NCBI GenBank assembly: GCA_016720905.1
Contig: JADKJT010000037.1
Span: forward strand, 1 to 64,000
Direction of reading: 5' to 3'
DNA length: 64,000 bases
Source: Gemmatimonadaceae bacterium
GTDB taxonomy: Bacteria > Gemmatimonadota > Gemmatimonadetes > Gemmatimonadales > Gemmatimonadaceae
In this document: positions 39,207 through 48,769 of the stretch, piece after piece
Layout of the letters: the number at the start of each line of letters is the position of its first letter
Numbering within the stretch: position 1 is the first letter of the stretch
Notes under the pieces: model-generated
Seen by the model: only the letters and a program-made list of their open reading frames with translations
The model's database searches: none
Told to the model about the DNA's origin: nothing
Program-made: the position numbers and the translations under genes

Positions 39207-39696
39207 TCCGATCATACCAATGGGTGCGCGTCGGCATGGTGCGTGCGGATTCGCGATCACCGGGTGTGCGACAGATGGGGCAGTTGCTCATTTTCGGTTC
39301 CTTGCCGAACTGCACCACGGCCGGTCCGCGGATCACCACTTTCCGATCGATCGTGTCGTTTACGGTGACGGTGATGATGAGCGTCGAACCTGATACGCGC
39401 CCGACAAACTGCGCCGGCATGGTCGGACCAATCGCGACCGGGTAGGCGCGCAGCAGGAAGCTGCCGGATACCGTGAAACGCCCGTCAGTGTCGAGCGTGA
39501 CGTGCCGTGGAATGTCGCCGTAGGTGCAGCCGATGTGCACATGCAGCAGCGTGTCCGTGACAATGACGCCGGCGCTGTCACCGCCCCACGTGCCGACGGC
39601 GAGCACGCCGTTGGCCGGGGGGCCGCTGGGCGAGTCGGTATCGCAGCCGATCGCGCATATCAGGGCGACGGCGATCATGGTGCGCACAGGATTCAT
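39106..39696 (-). CDS. Lipoprotein, unknown
   Basis: The 196-residue frame begins with a lipoprotein signal (A-L-I-C-A-I-G-C, Cys about 18). It then gives a beta-rich domain (T-D-G-R-F-T-V-S-G-S-F) and a C-P-I-C motif at about 140-143. Its last 33 codons overlap the convergent RnfD-like gene and look non-coding. The true end may therefore have been altered by a frameshift near 39230. Confidence 0.6.
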   Translation of the reverse strand: MNPVRTMIAVALICAIGCDTDSPSGPPANGVLAVGTWGGDSAGVIVTDTLLHVHIGCTYGDIPRHVTLDTDGRFTVSGSFLLRAYPVAIGPTMPAQFVGRVSGSTLIITVTVNDTIDRKVVIRGPAVVQFGKEPKMSNCPICRTPGDRESARTMPTRTHWYDRIIALFARRAPDTAATLPTRSPPANPPAGNTPRQ

Positions 39697-39743
39697 CGCG
39701 GTGGTTCCGGTCGCGGAGTGGCGGGGCGTGGTTACAGGAACAA

Positions 39744-39783
39744 CCATACCCACGCGTGAACGGTCACTCACGCGCGGGTATGG
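39744..39783 (-). terminator. Hairpin terminator after the large lipoprotein gene
   Basis: Inverted 16-bp arms with one mismatch (39744-39759 and 39768-39783, CCATACCC and GGGTATGG outermost) with an 8-nt loop lie 13 bp past the stop of the minus-strand gene. Confidence 0.75.
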
Positions 39784-39796
39784 CGACTCCACTCCT

Positions 39797-42649
39797 TCAG
39801 TTGAAGTACACGTTCACCATGAACTTGGTCGGATCGATGGCCGTGGTCTGGCACACGGCGCGATACTCCGGGTGTGACCAGTCATTGTGCATGTAATAGA
39901 GCGAGCCTGATGTGAACACGCTGGTGGCAACGGACTGTCTGAGGTAGCCCGAAATAACGTCGCCAGACTTTCTGAGTGGCACGTCATGGAGACGGAACTG
40001 GATTCGCGAATCGGTGGTGATCATCCACTTCGGGGCGGGGTCTGAACTGAATTCGTAGCGCAGACTCTCAACGAGTCCCAGATATGAACCCTCGATATCA
40101 GCCCAGGTGGTGTCACCGACTCCAGGACGCAACGTTCCGTGCACGCTGACCGTGTGTGTGGCTCGCCAATCGTCAGTCACGAATGGCACCGAGCCGCTGG
40201 CCGAAAAGTTCGCGCCGTCGAATTTGAGCGTTGCGAGCGTGGGCCCGATGTCTGGCCCCCATGGGCTTGTATTGAGGCCAATCGTGGTCGGGCACGCCCA
40301 ATCCTGACCGGGGCTGGCGCTGTTCATGACAATCCAATCGCCGATCGACACACTGAGGGAAGTGTAGCCATAGGTCGCTACGCGCACGTCTGCCATCGTG
40401 ATGGTTTGCGATGTGTTCGTGCTCCACGGAACGGTGTACGGGCCGAGGTCGACGGAGTCGAGTCCGCCATTCGTTTTTGCCCGATACATCCGCAAGCGTG
40501 AGGTCCCGGGGTAGAGACGCGGCAGGAAGAACCGACCGTCCGCCAAGGTCAACCGCTTCCCGGTGGTGTATTCGGAACTTCCGACTTTGACCACCGAGGC
40601 GACTTCGACTCCCGCAACCGGCAATCCGCGATCGTCGAGCAGTCGACCAAGCGCGTTGTAACTCCAACCAGCGGGTTCGAGCACGGCGGCGAGTGCCTGC
40701 TCACTGCCGGCGAGCCCTTGCAGGGCGATACGGAGTTCGTCGGGTGTGCGAGGACCGTCGGCCAACACGCCAAGGAGTGACGCAATTCCGACGCCCAGGG
40801 CCGGCGCACGCGAACGTGACAGCGGTCCATAGTGATCGTACACGAGCGTGTCCGCACCGGTGCGCGTCAGGGCGGCCAGCATCGCCCCGCCGAATCCCTC
40901 GAGACTGGGAAAGTCCGTCGCGGTCGGCGTGGTGCCCATCATTTCGCGCACGCTCAGATTGGGCGTCAGCGAGCGCAAGTCCCACTTCGTCAACGTGCCG
41001 TTGATGCTGAAGTCGGCGAAGTGTGAATACTCCTCAATCAGGCTCCGGCGAAACCCGTTGGTCACGAAGCCGAGATCGTGAAACCCTGTGGCCGCGTAGC
41101 TCAGGAGTTCATTGTATCGCGCGTCGCCCACGAGCATATGCGTCACGTAGTGTGTGACCTCATGGCTGGCCGCGTGCGGAAAGTCCGGGAGGCTGATGTT
41201 GTAGTAGATCGTGGGGACGTAGCCGGTGAACAGACTGCACCAGTAATACCCATCCCCGGTCGCTCCGGCGGACAACGTATAGGGCCGCTCGGCCATCGCC
41301 GTCCGCAGTCGCGCGGCGTCAGCCACGGACAAATTGGCCAGCCACCAGTCGATTGCGCGTTGGGTCTGCAAACGCAGTTCTCCGCGCTTCGTCGACGTCG
41401 ATGACCCGGCCGGGATCGGTGCCGTCGCATATGCCTGTACACTGGGACGTGCTCCCACGGTGACAGAAGGCGTCAGGGCGGCGACCCGCATGCTCGCACT
41501 GCGCGCAGCACTACGTGCAGCACTACTCGTATTGGGTTGAATCAGGAACACCACCGTGTCGCCGCGTACGCTTTGCAGCGGAAGCCCCCACCATCGCACC
41601 GAATCCCTTCCGTTGGTGGCCGCGTCGAACACCTGTCCGTAGAAATAGCCGTCCAACTCGCCACCGGGCGGTCGTGTGACCGCCATCTCCACACGCTCGG
41701 ATCCACTGAAGTTCACAGTGGCGCGCGTGGCGCCCGCGTCGGGAAGGTCAGGACCACCGACCACCCGGGCTACCGACAGTGTTCCATGGCCACCGGCCGG
41801 GAACTCGACCCGCCAACCGGTTACCGTGTCGCGTATCGAGGTTGAGGCCCCCGTGTTGACCGCGTAGGTACGTCTGGGCGCCGTCGCCACACCGCCGACT
41901 GCTACGGCTGTTGCGACGAAGGTTGGCGGTGTCGAGCTGCTCACGACATCAGCGTCGATGATGGTGACCGTCACCTGCGGTGTCCCCGGTGTGCTCCCCA
42001 TGGTCCACGAGCCGGTCGTCGCGCGTCCGTCAGCATCGGAACGCGGTTCCGCGACCGCGACAGTGCTTCCCGCATTCGGTGAAAATCGGACACGAACGTC
42101 GGCGATCGGCGCGCCGTTGCGATCGGTCACGCGCACCGTAGGCGGGATGAACACCGGGGTGCCAACAATGGCCTGCTGGCCATCACCGTCAAGCGCGGTG
42201 ACGATCGCATCAAGTGCTGGATCGGCGGTGGCCGTGAGCGCCACCGGAGTGCCCGCTCCTGAAGCCAACTGCACGGTGAGCGTCTGAACGCCTGCCGTCG
42301 CGCCGAGCGTCCAGCGGACCGTGGCGCGGCCCGCGCCGTCGGTGATTGCCGATGCGGGATCGACGAGACCGCCACTGGCAGCAAATGTCACCGACGCGCC
42401 GGAAACGGCTGCGCCCGCCGCGCTCTGCGCAAGCACGACAATGGGGTCCGACAGCGTGCGTGTGATGCGGGCGTGTTGATTTGCGCCAGAGACGACGACC
42501 ACCGCAGTGGCTGTCGGCGGGGGCGGGGTTGGGGGCGCCGTGGAATCTCCGCCACCGCACGCCGATAACAGCAGGAGTGAGCCAATCACGGCGACGCGCG
42601 TGATGGCGTCAGCGGCATGATTGATGGAAGCTGCATGAACGGAGCACAT
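39797..42649 (-). CDS. Very large surface lipoprotein with Ig-like domains and an HExxH motif
   Basis: The 950-residue lipoprotein (signal ending L-L-S-A-C-G-G-G) has a proline spacer, then two or three invasin-like Ig domains (A-A-G-A-A-V-S-G-A-S-V-T-F-A-A-S-G-G near 75, then D-V-R-V-R-F-S-P-N-A-G). A central domain holds H-E-V-T-H (about 498) with E-E-Y-S-H-F downstream, typical of zinc metallopeptidases. A carboxypeptidase-regulatory domain follows (L-P-V-A-G-V-E-V). It probably cleaves or binds extracellular proteins. Confidence 0.82.
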   Translation of the reverse strand: MCSVHAASINHAADAITRVAVIGSLLLLSACGGGDSTAPPTPPPPTATAVVVVSGANQHARITRTLSDPIVVLAQSAAGAAVSGASVTFAASGGLVDPASAITDGAGRATVRWTLGATAGVQTLTVQLASGAGTPVALTATADPALDAIVTALDGDGQQAIVGTPVFIPPTVRVTDRNGAPIADVRVRFSPNAGSTVAVAEPRSDADGRATTGSWTMGSTPGTPQVTVTIIDADVVSSSTPPTFVATAVAVGGVATAPRRTYAVNTGASTSIRDTVTGWRVEFPAGGHGTLSVARVVGGPDLPDAGATRATVNFSGSERVEMAVTRPPGGELDGYFYGQVFDAATNGRDSVRWWGLPLQSVRGDTVVFLIQPNTSSAARSAARSASMRVAALTPSVTVGARPSVQAYATAPIPAGSSTSTKRGELRLQTQRAIDWWLANLSVADAARLRTAMAERPYTLSAGATGDGYYWCSLFTGYVPTIYYNISLPDFPHAASHEVTHYVTHMLVGDARYNELLSYAATGFHDLGFVTNGFRRSLIEEYSHFADFSINGTLTKWDLRSLTPNLSVREMMGTTPTATDFPSLEGFGGAMLAALTRTGADTLVYDHYGPLSRSRAPALGVGIASLLGVLADGPRTPDELRIALQGLAGSEQALAAVLEPAGWSYNALGRLLDDRGLPVAGVEVASVVKVGSSEYTTGKRLTLADGRFFLPRLYPGTSRLRMYRAKTNGGLDSVDLGPYTVPWSTNTSQTITMADVRVATYGYTSLSVSIGDWIVMNSASPGQDWACPTTIGLNTSPWGPDIGPTLATLKFDGANFSASGSVPFVTDDWRATHTVSVHGTLRPGVGDTTWADIEGSYLGLVESLRYEFSSDPAPKWMITTDSRIQFRLHDVPLRKSGDVISGYLRQSVATSVFTSGSLYYMHNDWSHPEYRAVCQTTAIDPTKFMVNVYFN

Positions 42650-42779
42650 CCGTCCTCCCGTATTGCATTGGAATCGCTATCGCATTGGGACCGCTATCGC
42701 TCAGTGCGACGATCTATTGGTGCCGCGCGAGGCGCCGGCCGGCAATCGGGGAGCCCAGTGTCACGTGTGCGGGAAACGC

Positions 42780-44378
42780 TCACACCACCGCGGGCGGCAC
42801 GAAACTCATCGCGTGTTCGGCGAGTGCGGTGATACTGAGCGCCGGATTCACTCCGGGATTGGCCGGCATCGCGGCGCCGTCGCAAATGAGGAAATTCCGA
42901 TAGCCAAACGCCTGATGTCTGGCGTCCACGACACCTGATTCGGCCGTGGCGCCGATCGGGGCGCCGCCAAGGATGTGCGCCGTGGTGGGAATGTTGGCGG
43001 TGGCTTCAAACACGCTGCTCTGGGCGACGCCGCCGGTGTGACGGGCCAGCCATTCGACGCATTCATTGGCCACGTCGATGAATGTCGGATTTGGCTTGTC
43101 CGGATTCTGTTCCGTGCGCAGCGAGATGCGCCCGAACAGGCCCCGTTTGGGGCGAAAGGCGATGGCATTGTCGCTGGTTTGCATCACCAGCACCACCAGC
43201 GTGCGCTTGCTCCACCCGAAGGGCCAGCGGCCACGCAGAAACCGCAGCGGATGACGGGCGATACTGCCCAGCATCATCAACGGGCGCGTCACGCGCGTGC
43301 CCTTGCCGGTGAGCGGGGCGAGCAGCAACGACATGAAGTCGCCACCCTGGCCATAGGTGCAGAACTCGATGTGCGTATCGTCACGCGGATGGACGCTGGC
43401 GCTGATGGCGACGTCATTCCAGGTGGCGCGGGCGTCGTCGGGGAGCGTGATGGCCAGGATGGACTCGCTGTTGGTGCGGACGAGTTCGCCCAGCCGATCG
43501 CTCAAGCGTGGCAGCGATCCCGATGCCTTGCACTGGATGAGCAGTTGGTTGGTGCCCAGTGCGCCCGCCGCGACGATGACGCCGCGTGCCGTGAACGTGC
43601 GGCGACCCTTGGCCAGCCAGGCGCCCGGCACCTGCGTGGTCACGCGATAGCCGTCGCTGCCATCGGTCGCACCAATGGGCGCGATGTCGGTGACCTGACA
43701 ATCGGGAACGAGCGCGGCACCACGCTTCTCGGCAAACCACAGGTAGTTCTTGAGCAGCGTGTTCTTGGCTCCATGTCGGCAGCCCACCATGCAGGCACCG
43801 CACTTGATACAGCCCGTTCGGTCCGGCCCATCACCACCGAAGTATGGATCGGAAACCGTTTCTCCCGGTGTTCCGAAAAACACGCCAACCGGAGTGCGCG
43901 TGAAGGTGTCCGCAACGCCGAAGTGCTGGCCGACTTCCTTGAGCAACTCCTGGCCGCCACTGGCGAACGGCACGGTCTGCACGCCCAGCATGCGTTCGGC
44001 CGTGTCGTAGTGCGACTGCAGCGCCGTGCGCCAGTCTTCCAAACCAGCCCACTGCGGATTCTCGAAGAATGCCGGCTTGGCGCGATACAGTGTGTTGGCG
44101 TACACCGTGCTGCCACCACCCAGGGCCGACCCACTGGCGATGAAGATGTCGCGAAATGGCGTCAATCGCAGAATGCCGCGCAACCCAACCTGCGGCGCCC
44201 AGAGAAAGCGCCGCAGGTTCCATGCGGAGGCGGCGTACTCGTGGTCGGCGTGTCGCCGCCCGCTCTCGAGCACGGCCACCCTATAGCCCTTCTCACTCAG
44301 ACGCAGCGCGGCCACGCTGCCGCCAAATCCGGAGCCGACGATGATCCAGTCGTAGTCGAAGCCGTTTGGCGATGCCAT
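42780..44378 (-). CDS. GMC-family FAD oxidoreductase (cholesterol-oxidase-like)
   Basis: The 532-residue enzyme begins with the FAD-binding G-S-G-F-G-G (15-20). It has the GMC signature G-S-A-L-G-G-G-S-T-V-Y-A-N near 82-94 and the C-terminal N-P-x-L-S-I-T-A-L-A-E region near 518. It also has a four-cysteine motif G-C-I-K-C-G-A-C-M-V-G-C (about 184-195) that marks a sub-branch of cytoplasmic GMC enzymes. It would oxidise an alcohol or sterol-like substrate, passing electrons to oxygen or a carrier. Confidence 0.9.
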   Translation of the reverse strand: MASPNGFDYDWIIVGSGFGGSVAALRLSEKGYRVAVLESGRRHADHEYAASAWNLRRFLWAPQVGLRGILRLTPFRDIFIASGSALGGGSTVYANTLYRAKPAFFENPQWAGLEDWRTALQSHYDTAERMLGVQTVPFASGGQELLKEVGQHFGVADTFTRTPVGVFFGTPGETVSDPYFGGDGPDRTGCIKCGACMVGCRHGAKNTLLKNYLWFAEKRGAALVPDCQVTDIAPIGATDGSDGYRVTTQVPGAWLAKGRRTFTARGVIVAAGALGTNQLLIQCKASGSLPRLSDRLGELVRTNSESILAITLPDDARATWNDVAISASVHPRDDTHIEFCTYGQGGDFMSLLLAPLTGKGTRVTRPLMMLGSIARHPLRFLRGRWPFGWSKRTLVVLVMQTSDNAIAFRPKRGLFGRISLRTEQNPDKPNPTFIDVANECVEWLARHTGGVAQSSVFEATANIPTTAHILGGAPIGATAESGVVDARHQAFGYRNFLICDGAAMPANPGVNPALSITALAEHAMSFVPPAVV

Positions 44379-44382
44379 TCAG

Positions 44383-44955
44383 CTAGCGGCCGCGGGGCCT
44401 GCCGGTGCGCACGCCACCGATGATAATGGGGATGCCACGGAAACCGCGGTAGAACGGACTGAAGCCGTAGGAGCCATAGTATCCGAAGCCGGCAAACATG
44501 AAGGGATCGTACAGTGGATAGCGCGCGTTGTTGTACGAACGATCATCGCGCTCATTCGTTTCCACTTCCAGTGGCGCGATGGCCACCGACGCGTTGCCCA
44601 GAACGTCCTTGCAGGCGCGCTTCTCCTTGATGGCCTTGGCCACCAGCTTGCCGTCCATCCAGAGTTCCATGGCGGCCTTCGACTTGGAGTCGAGTTCCAC
44701 CAGTTCGCGCGCGCCCAGGGTGAGCTTGACGTGCTCGGTCCCCTTTTCGAGGGCGTATTCCACATCAACCGGCTTGGCGCCGTCGTTGCGAATGACAAAA
44801 CGGTCGTCGCAGCGATAGCCAAAGGTGAGCTGGGCGATTTCGGCGACCGGCGTCCGTGACACCTCGGTGATCTGCGCGCCAGCCGGCGAAGCGCCGGTGA
44901 TGCTGCCGACCGCGAGCGCCATCAACGTCATTGGGAAAGTGAATTTCGACCGCAT
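44383..44955 (-). CDS. Secreted protein of unknown function
   Basis: The 190-residue exported protein has a signal peptide (A-S-P-A-G-A-Q). A 110-residue beta-rich domain with one Cys pair follows (Y-R-C-D-D and R-A-C-K-D). The tail is Tyr/Gly/Phe-rich (F-G-Y-Y-G-S-Y-G-F-S-P-F-Y). No enzyme motif. It lies directly upstream of the GMC gene (4 bp gap), so the two share a transcript. Confidence 0.65.
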   Translation of the reverse strand: MRSKFTFPMTLMALAVGSITGASPAGAQITEVSRTPVAEIAQLTFGYRCDDRFVIRNDGAKPVDVEYALEKGTEHVKLTLGARELVELDSKSKAAMELWMDGKLVAKAIKEKRACKDVLGNASVAIAPLEVETNERDDRSYNNARYPLYDPFMFAGFGYYGSYGFSPFYRGFRGIPIIIGGVRTGRPRGR

Positions 44956-45105
44956 GGTGTCTCCTGTTGTCGTCGCCGAATCGCGCTCGGCCCACGCCGA
45001 GTCACGCACCGGCCTTCACTGCATTTGACACGCTCGAAGAATAGCACCCTATATGTCCGGGAACGAGGACGGGGGTGTCCGGAAACGACCGCAGGGTGCA
45101 GACTC

Positions 45106-46179
45106 ATGGGTATGCGTACCCATCTGCTGTTGTATGGAGCAACCGGATATGTCGGCGAGGCCACCGCGCGTTTTGCGGTCGCGTCCGGAATGCGGCCGAT
45201 TCTGGCGGGTCGAAACGCCGGCGCGTTACAGCGCTTGGCGGGCGAGTTGGGCGTGGAGTATCGGGCCTTCGCCCTGGACGATCCGGTCGCGATCGACACG
45301 GCGCTGCGCGAGGTCGCGGTCGTGCTCCATTGCGCCGGTCCATTCCTTCACACGTACCGGCCCATGGTGGACGCGTGTCTGCGCACGGGCGCGCATTATC
45401 TGGACCTGACCGGCGAACTGCCCGTGTACGAGGCGATTGCCGCACGCGATGCGGACGCCAAGTCGCGCGGGGTGATGCTCATGCCGGGCGTTGGATTTGA
45501 TGTGGTGCCCACGGACTGTCTGGCGGTGCATCTCAAACAGCGATTGCCAACGGCGACGCATCTGGCGCTGGCCTTTCGCAGCAAAGGCCCCGGCGGCCTG
45601 CCGCCCGGCACGCAGCGCACGGTGATCGAGATGCTGGCGTACGGCAACCGGGTGCGACGCGATGGACGACTGGAGCGACCCACCGAGCCCATGAAGAACC
45701 GCGTCGTGGATTTCGGACAAGGACCGGTGACCGTGACGCAAATGATGTGGGGCGATGTCTTCACGGCATACTACAGCACCGGCATTCCCAACATCGAGGA
45801 TTACACCGTGCTGCCGCGCGCGGTGCAGAAACAGATGCGGGTGTTGAGCGTGCTGCGACCGCTGTTCAGGATCGGGGCGTTACGCAACTTGCTCAAGCGC
45901 GGCGTGAAGCCCGGTCCGACGGCTGCGGCGCGGGCACAGACGGTGACGCACGTGTGGGGCGAGGTGACTGACGCGCAGGGCGGGAAAGCCGTGTCGCGAC
46001 TGCATGGTCCGGAAGCGGGTGTGGAGTGGACGATGCGCGCGGCGTTGGCGGTGGTGAAACGTGTGCTCGGCGGGCAGGCGCCGGCGGGATATCAGACGCC
46101 GGCGATGGCGTATGGGGCGGACTTCGTGTTGGAGTGCGAGGGGGTGACGCGGGAGGACGTGGTCGGTGAACATGCATAG
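45106..46179 (+). CDS. Saccharopine-dehydrogenase-like NAD(P)-binding protein
   Basis: The 357-residue protein has a Rossmann start (L-L-L-Y-G-A-T-G-Y-V-G-E-A-T-A, 6-20). It continues as in trans-acting enoyl-reductase/saccharopine-dehydrogenase-like proteins (L-A-G-R-N-A, A-G-P-F-L-H-T-Y-R-P, G-A-H-Y-L-D-L-T-G-E, P-G-V-G-F-D-V-V-P-T-D). These proteins act on lipids or keto acids rather than on lysine. The next gene (prpE) starts 14 bp before its stop, suggesting linked carbon metabolism. Confidence 0.9.
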   Translation: MGMRTHLLLYGATGYVGEATARFAVASGMRPILAGRNAGALQRLAGELGVEYRAFALDDPVAIDTALREVAVVLHCAGPFLHTYRPMVDACLRTGAHYLDLTGELPVYEAIAARDADAKSRGVMLMPGVGFDVVPTDCLAVHLKQRLPTATHLALAFRSKGPGGLPPGTQRTVIEMLAYGNRVRRDGRLERPTEPMKNRVVDFGQGPVTVTQMMWGDVFTAYYSTGIPNIEDYTVLPRAVQKQMRVLSVLRPLFRIGALRNLLKRGVKPGPTAAARAQTVTHVWGEVTDAQGGKAVSRLHGPEAGVEWTMRAALAVVKRVLGGQAPAGYQTPAMAYGADFVLECEGVTREDVVGEHA

Positions 46180-48106
46180 TCGTGGCGCGCTCACGGCCTA
46201 CGACACGGCCTACGCGGCGGCCACGTCCGACCCCGAGACGTTCTGGGCAACGGCCGCCGACTCGCTGCACTGGGATCGGCGCTGGGATCGCGTGCTCGAT
46301 GACCGCGCGGCGCCTTTGTATCGCTGGTTTACCGGCGGTGAACTCAACACGTGCTACAACGCCATCGATCGCCATGTCTTGAATGGGCGTGCTGAGCAAG
46401 TTGCGGTGATTTACGACAGTCCCGTGACCAATACCAAGCGCATGATCACCTACCGCCAACTGCAGGGCGAGGTGGCGCGATTTGCGGGGGTCTTGCGCTC
46501 GCTGGGCGTGCAGCGCGGCGACCGGGTGGTGATCTACATGCCCATGACGCCCGAGACGCTGGTGGGGATGTACGCTTGCGCGCGTCTGGGTGCGGTGCAC
46601 TCGGTGGTGTTTGGCGGGTTTGCGCCGCACGAACTGGCAGTGCGCATCGACGACGCGCAACCGAAAGTGGTGCTCACGGCCAGCTGTGGCATCGAGGTGC
46701 AGCGGGTGGTGCCATATAAACCGTTGCTGGACCAGGCGCTCGCTCTGGCCACGCATCAGCCATCGCACTGCGTGGTGCTGCAGCGTGACGTGCTGCGGTG
46801 CGACCTGGTGGCGCCGCGTGACATCGACTGGCAGGTGGCCGCCGCGAGCGCCATGCCGGCGGATTGCGTGCCAGTCAAAGCCACCGATCCGCTGTACATC
46901 CTGTATACCTCAGGCACGACCGGGAGCCCCAAGGGGGTGGTGCGTGACAACGGCGGCCACGCGGTGGCGCTGCTGTGGTCGATGCGCAACGTGTATGGCA
47001 TTGAACCCGGCGAGGTGTTTTGGGCGGCCTCGGACTTTGGATGGGCTGTCGGGCACTCCTATATCGTGTACGCGCCGCTGCTGGCCGGATGCACCACGAT
47101 TGTGCATGAAGGGAAGCCGGTGGGCACGCCGGACGCCGGCGAGTTCTGGCGCGTGATAGAAGAACACGACGTGCGCGTGTTGTTCACTGCACCTACGGCA
47201 TTCCGCGCCATCAAGCGTGAAGATCCCAAAGGCGTATTCTTTGCCAAGTACGACACGTCCCGGCTGAAGGCGCTGTTTCTGGCCGGCGAGCGACTGGACC
47301 CCGACACCTACCATTGGGCGCGCGCACTGCTGCAGAAACCGGTGGTGGACCATTGGTGGCAAACGGAAACCGGTTGGCCGGTGGCGTCAAACTGCCTGGG
47401 TCTCACGCCGTTTCCGGTGAAACCGGGCTCACCCACCAAGCCGGTGCCCGGCTATGTCGTGGAGATTCTCGACGAAGACGGCAATCGTCTGCCCGCAAAC
47501 AGGGAAGGCGCGGTGGTGATCAAGCTGCCGCTGCCACCGGGTACGCTGCCCACACTCTGGCGCGACGACGCCCGCTACATCACCACCTATCTCACGAAGT
47601 ATCCGGGGTACTATCTCACCGGAGACGGCGGTTACATCGACGAGGACGGCTACCTGTTCATCATGGGACGGGTGGACGACATCATCATCGTGGCGGGGCA
47701 CAATCTGTCGACCGGTTCCATGGAGCAGGCGCTGGCGAGTCATCCGGATGTGGCCGAGTGCGCGGTGATCGGGGTGCGCGATGCGCTCAAGACGCAGGTG
47801 CCGGTGGGTCTTGTGGTGCTCAAGGCGGACGTGACGCGCTCGCACGCGGCGATTGCCGCGGAACTGGTACAGCTGGTGCGAGACCAGGTGGGACCGGTGT
47901 CGAACTTTAAGCAAGTGGCGGTGGTTGCGCGATTGCCCAAGACGCGGTCGGGAAAAGTGCTGCGCAAAACCATGCGGGCCATTGCCGATGGCGATGCGTG
48001 GGCCGTACCGGCCACGATTGATGATCCGGCGACCCTGGTGGAAATCACGTCGGCGCTCAAGACGCTGGGGTTGGCGCGTGGTTCAGGATCGTCGATTGGC
48101 GGCTGA
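46166..48106 (+). CDS. prpE: Propionyl-CoA synthetase (acyl-CoA synthetase)
   Basis: The 646-residue enzyme converts propionate (or acetate) plus CoA and ATP to acyl-CoA. It has the AMP-binding signature Y-T-S-G-T-T-G-S-P-K-G (about 246-256), the A5 region W-W-Q-T-E-T-G-W-P near 393, and the C-terminal R-S-G-K-V-L-R with the acetylatable Lys near 596. The substrate pocket segment F-W-A-A-S-D-F-G-W-A-V-G-H-S-Y matches PrpE better than Acs. It overlaps the preceding gene. Confidence 0.93.
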   Translation: MNMHSRGALTAYDTAYAAATSDPETFWATAADSLHWDRRWDRVLDDRAAPLYRWFTGGELNTCYNAIDRHVLNGRAEQVAVIYDSPVTNTKRMITYRQLQGEVARFAGVLRSLGVQRGDRVVIYMPMTPETLVGMYACARLGAVHSVVFGGFAPHELAVRIDDAQPKVVLTASCGIEVQRVVPYKPLLDQALALATHQPSHCVVLQRDVLRCDLVAPRDIDWQVAAASAMPADCVPVKATDPLYILYTSGTTGSPKGVVRDNGGHAVALLWSMRNVYGIEPGEVFWAASDFGWAVGHSYIVYAPLLAGCTTIVHEGKPVGTPDAGEFWRVIEEHDVRVLFTAPTAFRAIKREDPKGVFFAKYDTSRLKALFLAGERLDPDTYHWARALLQKPVVDHWWQTETGWPVASNCLGLTPFPVKPGSPTKPVPGYVVEILDEDGNRLPANREGAVVIKLPLPPGTLPTLWRDDARYITTYLTKYPGYYLTGDGGYIDEDGYLFIMGRVDDIIIVAGHNLSTGSMEQALASHPDVAECAVIGVRDALKTQVPVGLVVLKADVTRSHAAIAAELVQLVRDQVGPVSNFKQVAVVARLPKTRSGKVLRKTMRAIADGDAWAVPATIDDPATLVEITSALKTLGLARGSGSSIGG

Positions 48107-48158
48107 GACTGCACCGAGGCAGTGGATCGCGTCAGTCACGCCGCGCATATTCCGCACC

Positions 48159-48416
48159 ATGACTGAACCGCGACGCGTCGATCTGCTGCATGGTGTCACC
48201 CTCAAGGCCATGCTCGAGCATCTGGTCGAGCGCTATGGCTGGGATGGCCTGGGGGATCGCATTGCGATTCGTTCGTTCACGCACGACCCAAGCGTGACGT
48301 CATCGCTCAAGTTCCTGCGAAAGACGCCGTGGGCGCGCGAGAAGGTTGAAAGCCTGTATCTGCATTCGGCCGCGCATCCCCGGAAGACCAAACGAGTGGA
48401 GCCGGCGGACGACTGA
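48159..48416 (+). CDS. VF530/DUF2132 family DNA-binding protein
   Basis: The 85-residue protein follows the VF530 pattern: L-L-H-G-V-T-L-K-A-M-L-E-H-L-V-E-R-Y-G-W, I-A-I-R-S-F-T-H-D-P-S-V, and S-S-L-K-F-L-R-K-T-P-W-A-R-E-K-V-E. The family folds into a small helical bundle proposed to bind DNA. It follows prpE by 50 bp. Confidence 0.92.
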   Translation: MTEPRRVDLLHGVTLKAMLEHLVERYGWDGLGDRIAIRSFTHDPSVTSSLKFLRKTPWAREKVESLYLHSAAHPRKTKRVEPADD

Positions 48417-48769
48417 ACGGCGTGATCATGACGGCCCGAGGCCCACCGGTTTGCGATACTGCATCAATTCCGCATCACTGCGCTTCATTCCGGCGGCGCA
48501 GTTGGAACAAACCGGCTACGCGCAGTACGCGAAGCTGTTTGCATCGAAGAAGTAGGCGCGAGGCCGGGTGGCCGTATGCGGGGGTGCCGCTACAATCGTG
48601 GCGCGCGCGCCTCGCCTCTGTAAGTGGAATCTCCGACGTGGCGGTGGTGGAAACACCGCGTTTCAGCTCGAACGCCTGCGGAGTGCGCGCTTCAGGGTAT
48701 GGCGGGATAAATGCAGTAAATCCAAGTGCGGCGTGCTCATCCTGTGCATCGCCGCATCCTGGAGGAACA
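48417..48769 (+). other. Intergenic region with a possible gene fragment
   Basis: About 48455-48555 reads I-N-S-A-S-L-R-F-I-P-A-A-Q-L-E-Q and ends F-A-S-K-K before a TAG. This looks like the C-terminus of a real protein whose front is missing. Nothing convincing lies between 48556 and the next gene; the latter has GGAGGA 7 bp before its ATG. Confidence 0.4.

Noticed and set aside
42975..44423. A 482-codon + strand frame
   Set aside because: Antisense shadow of the GMC oxidoreductase with unnatural composition.
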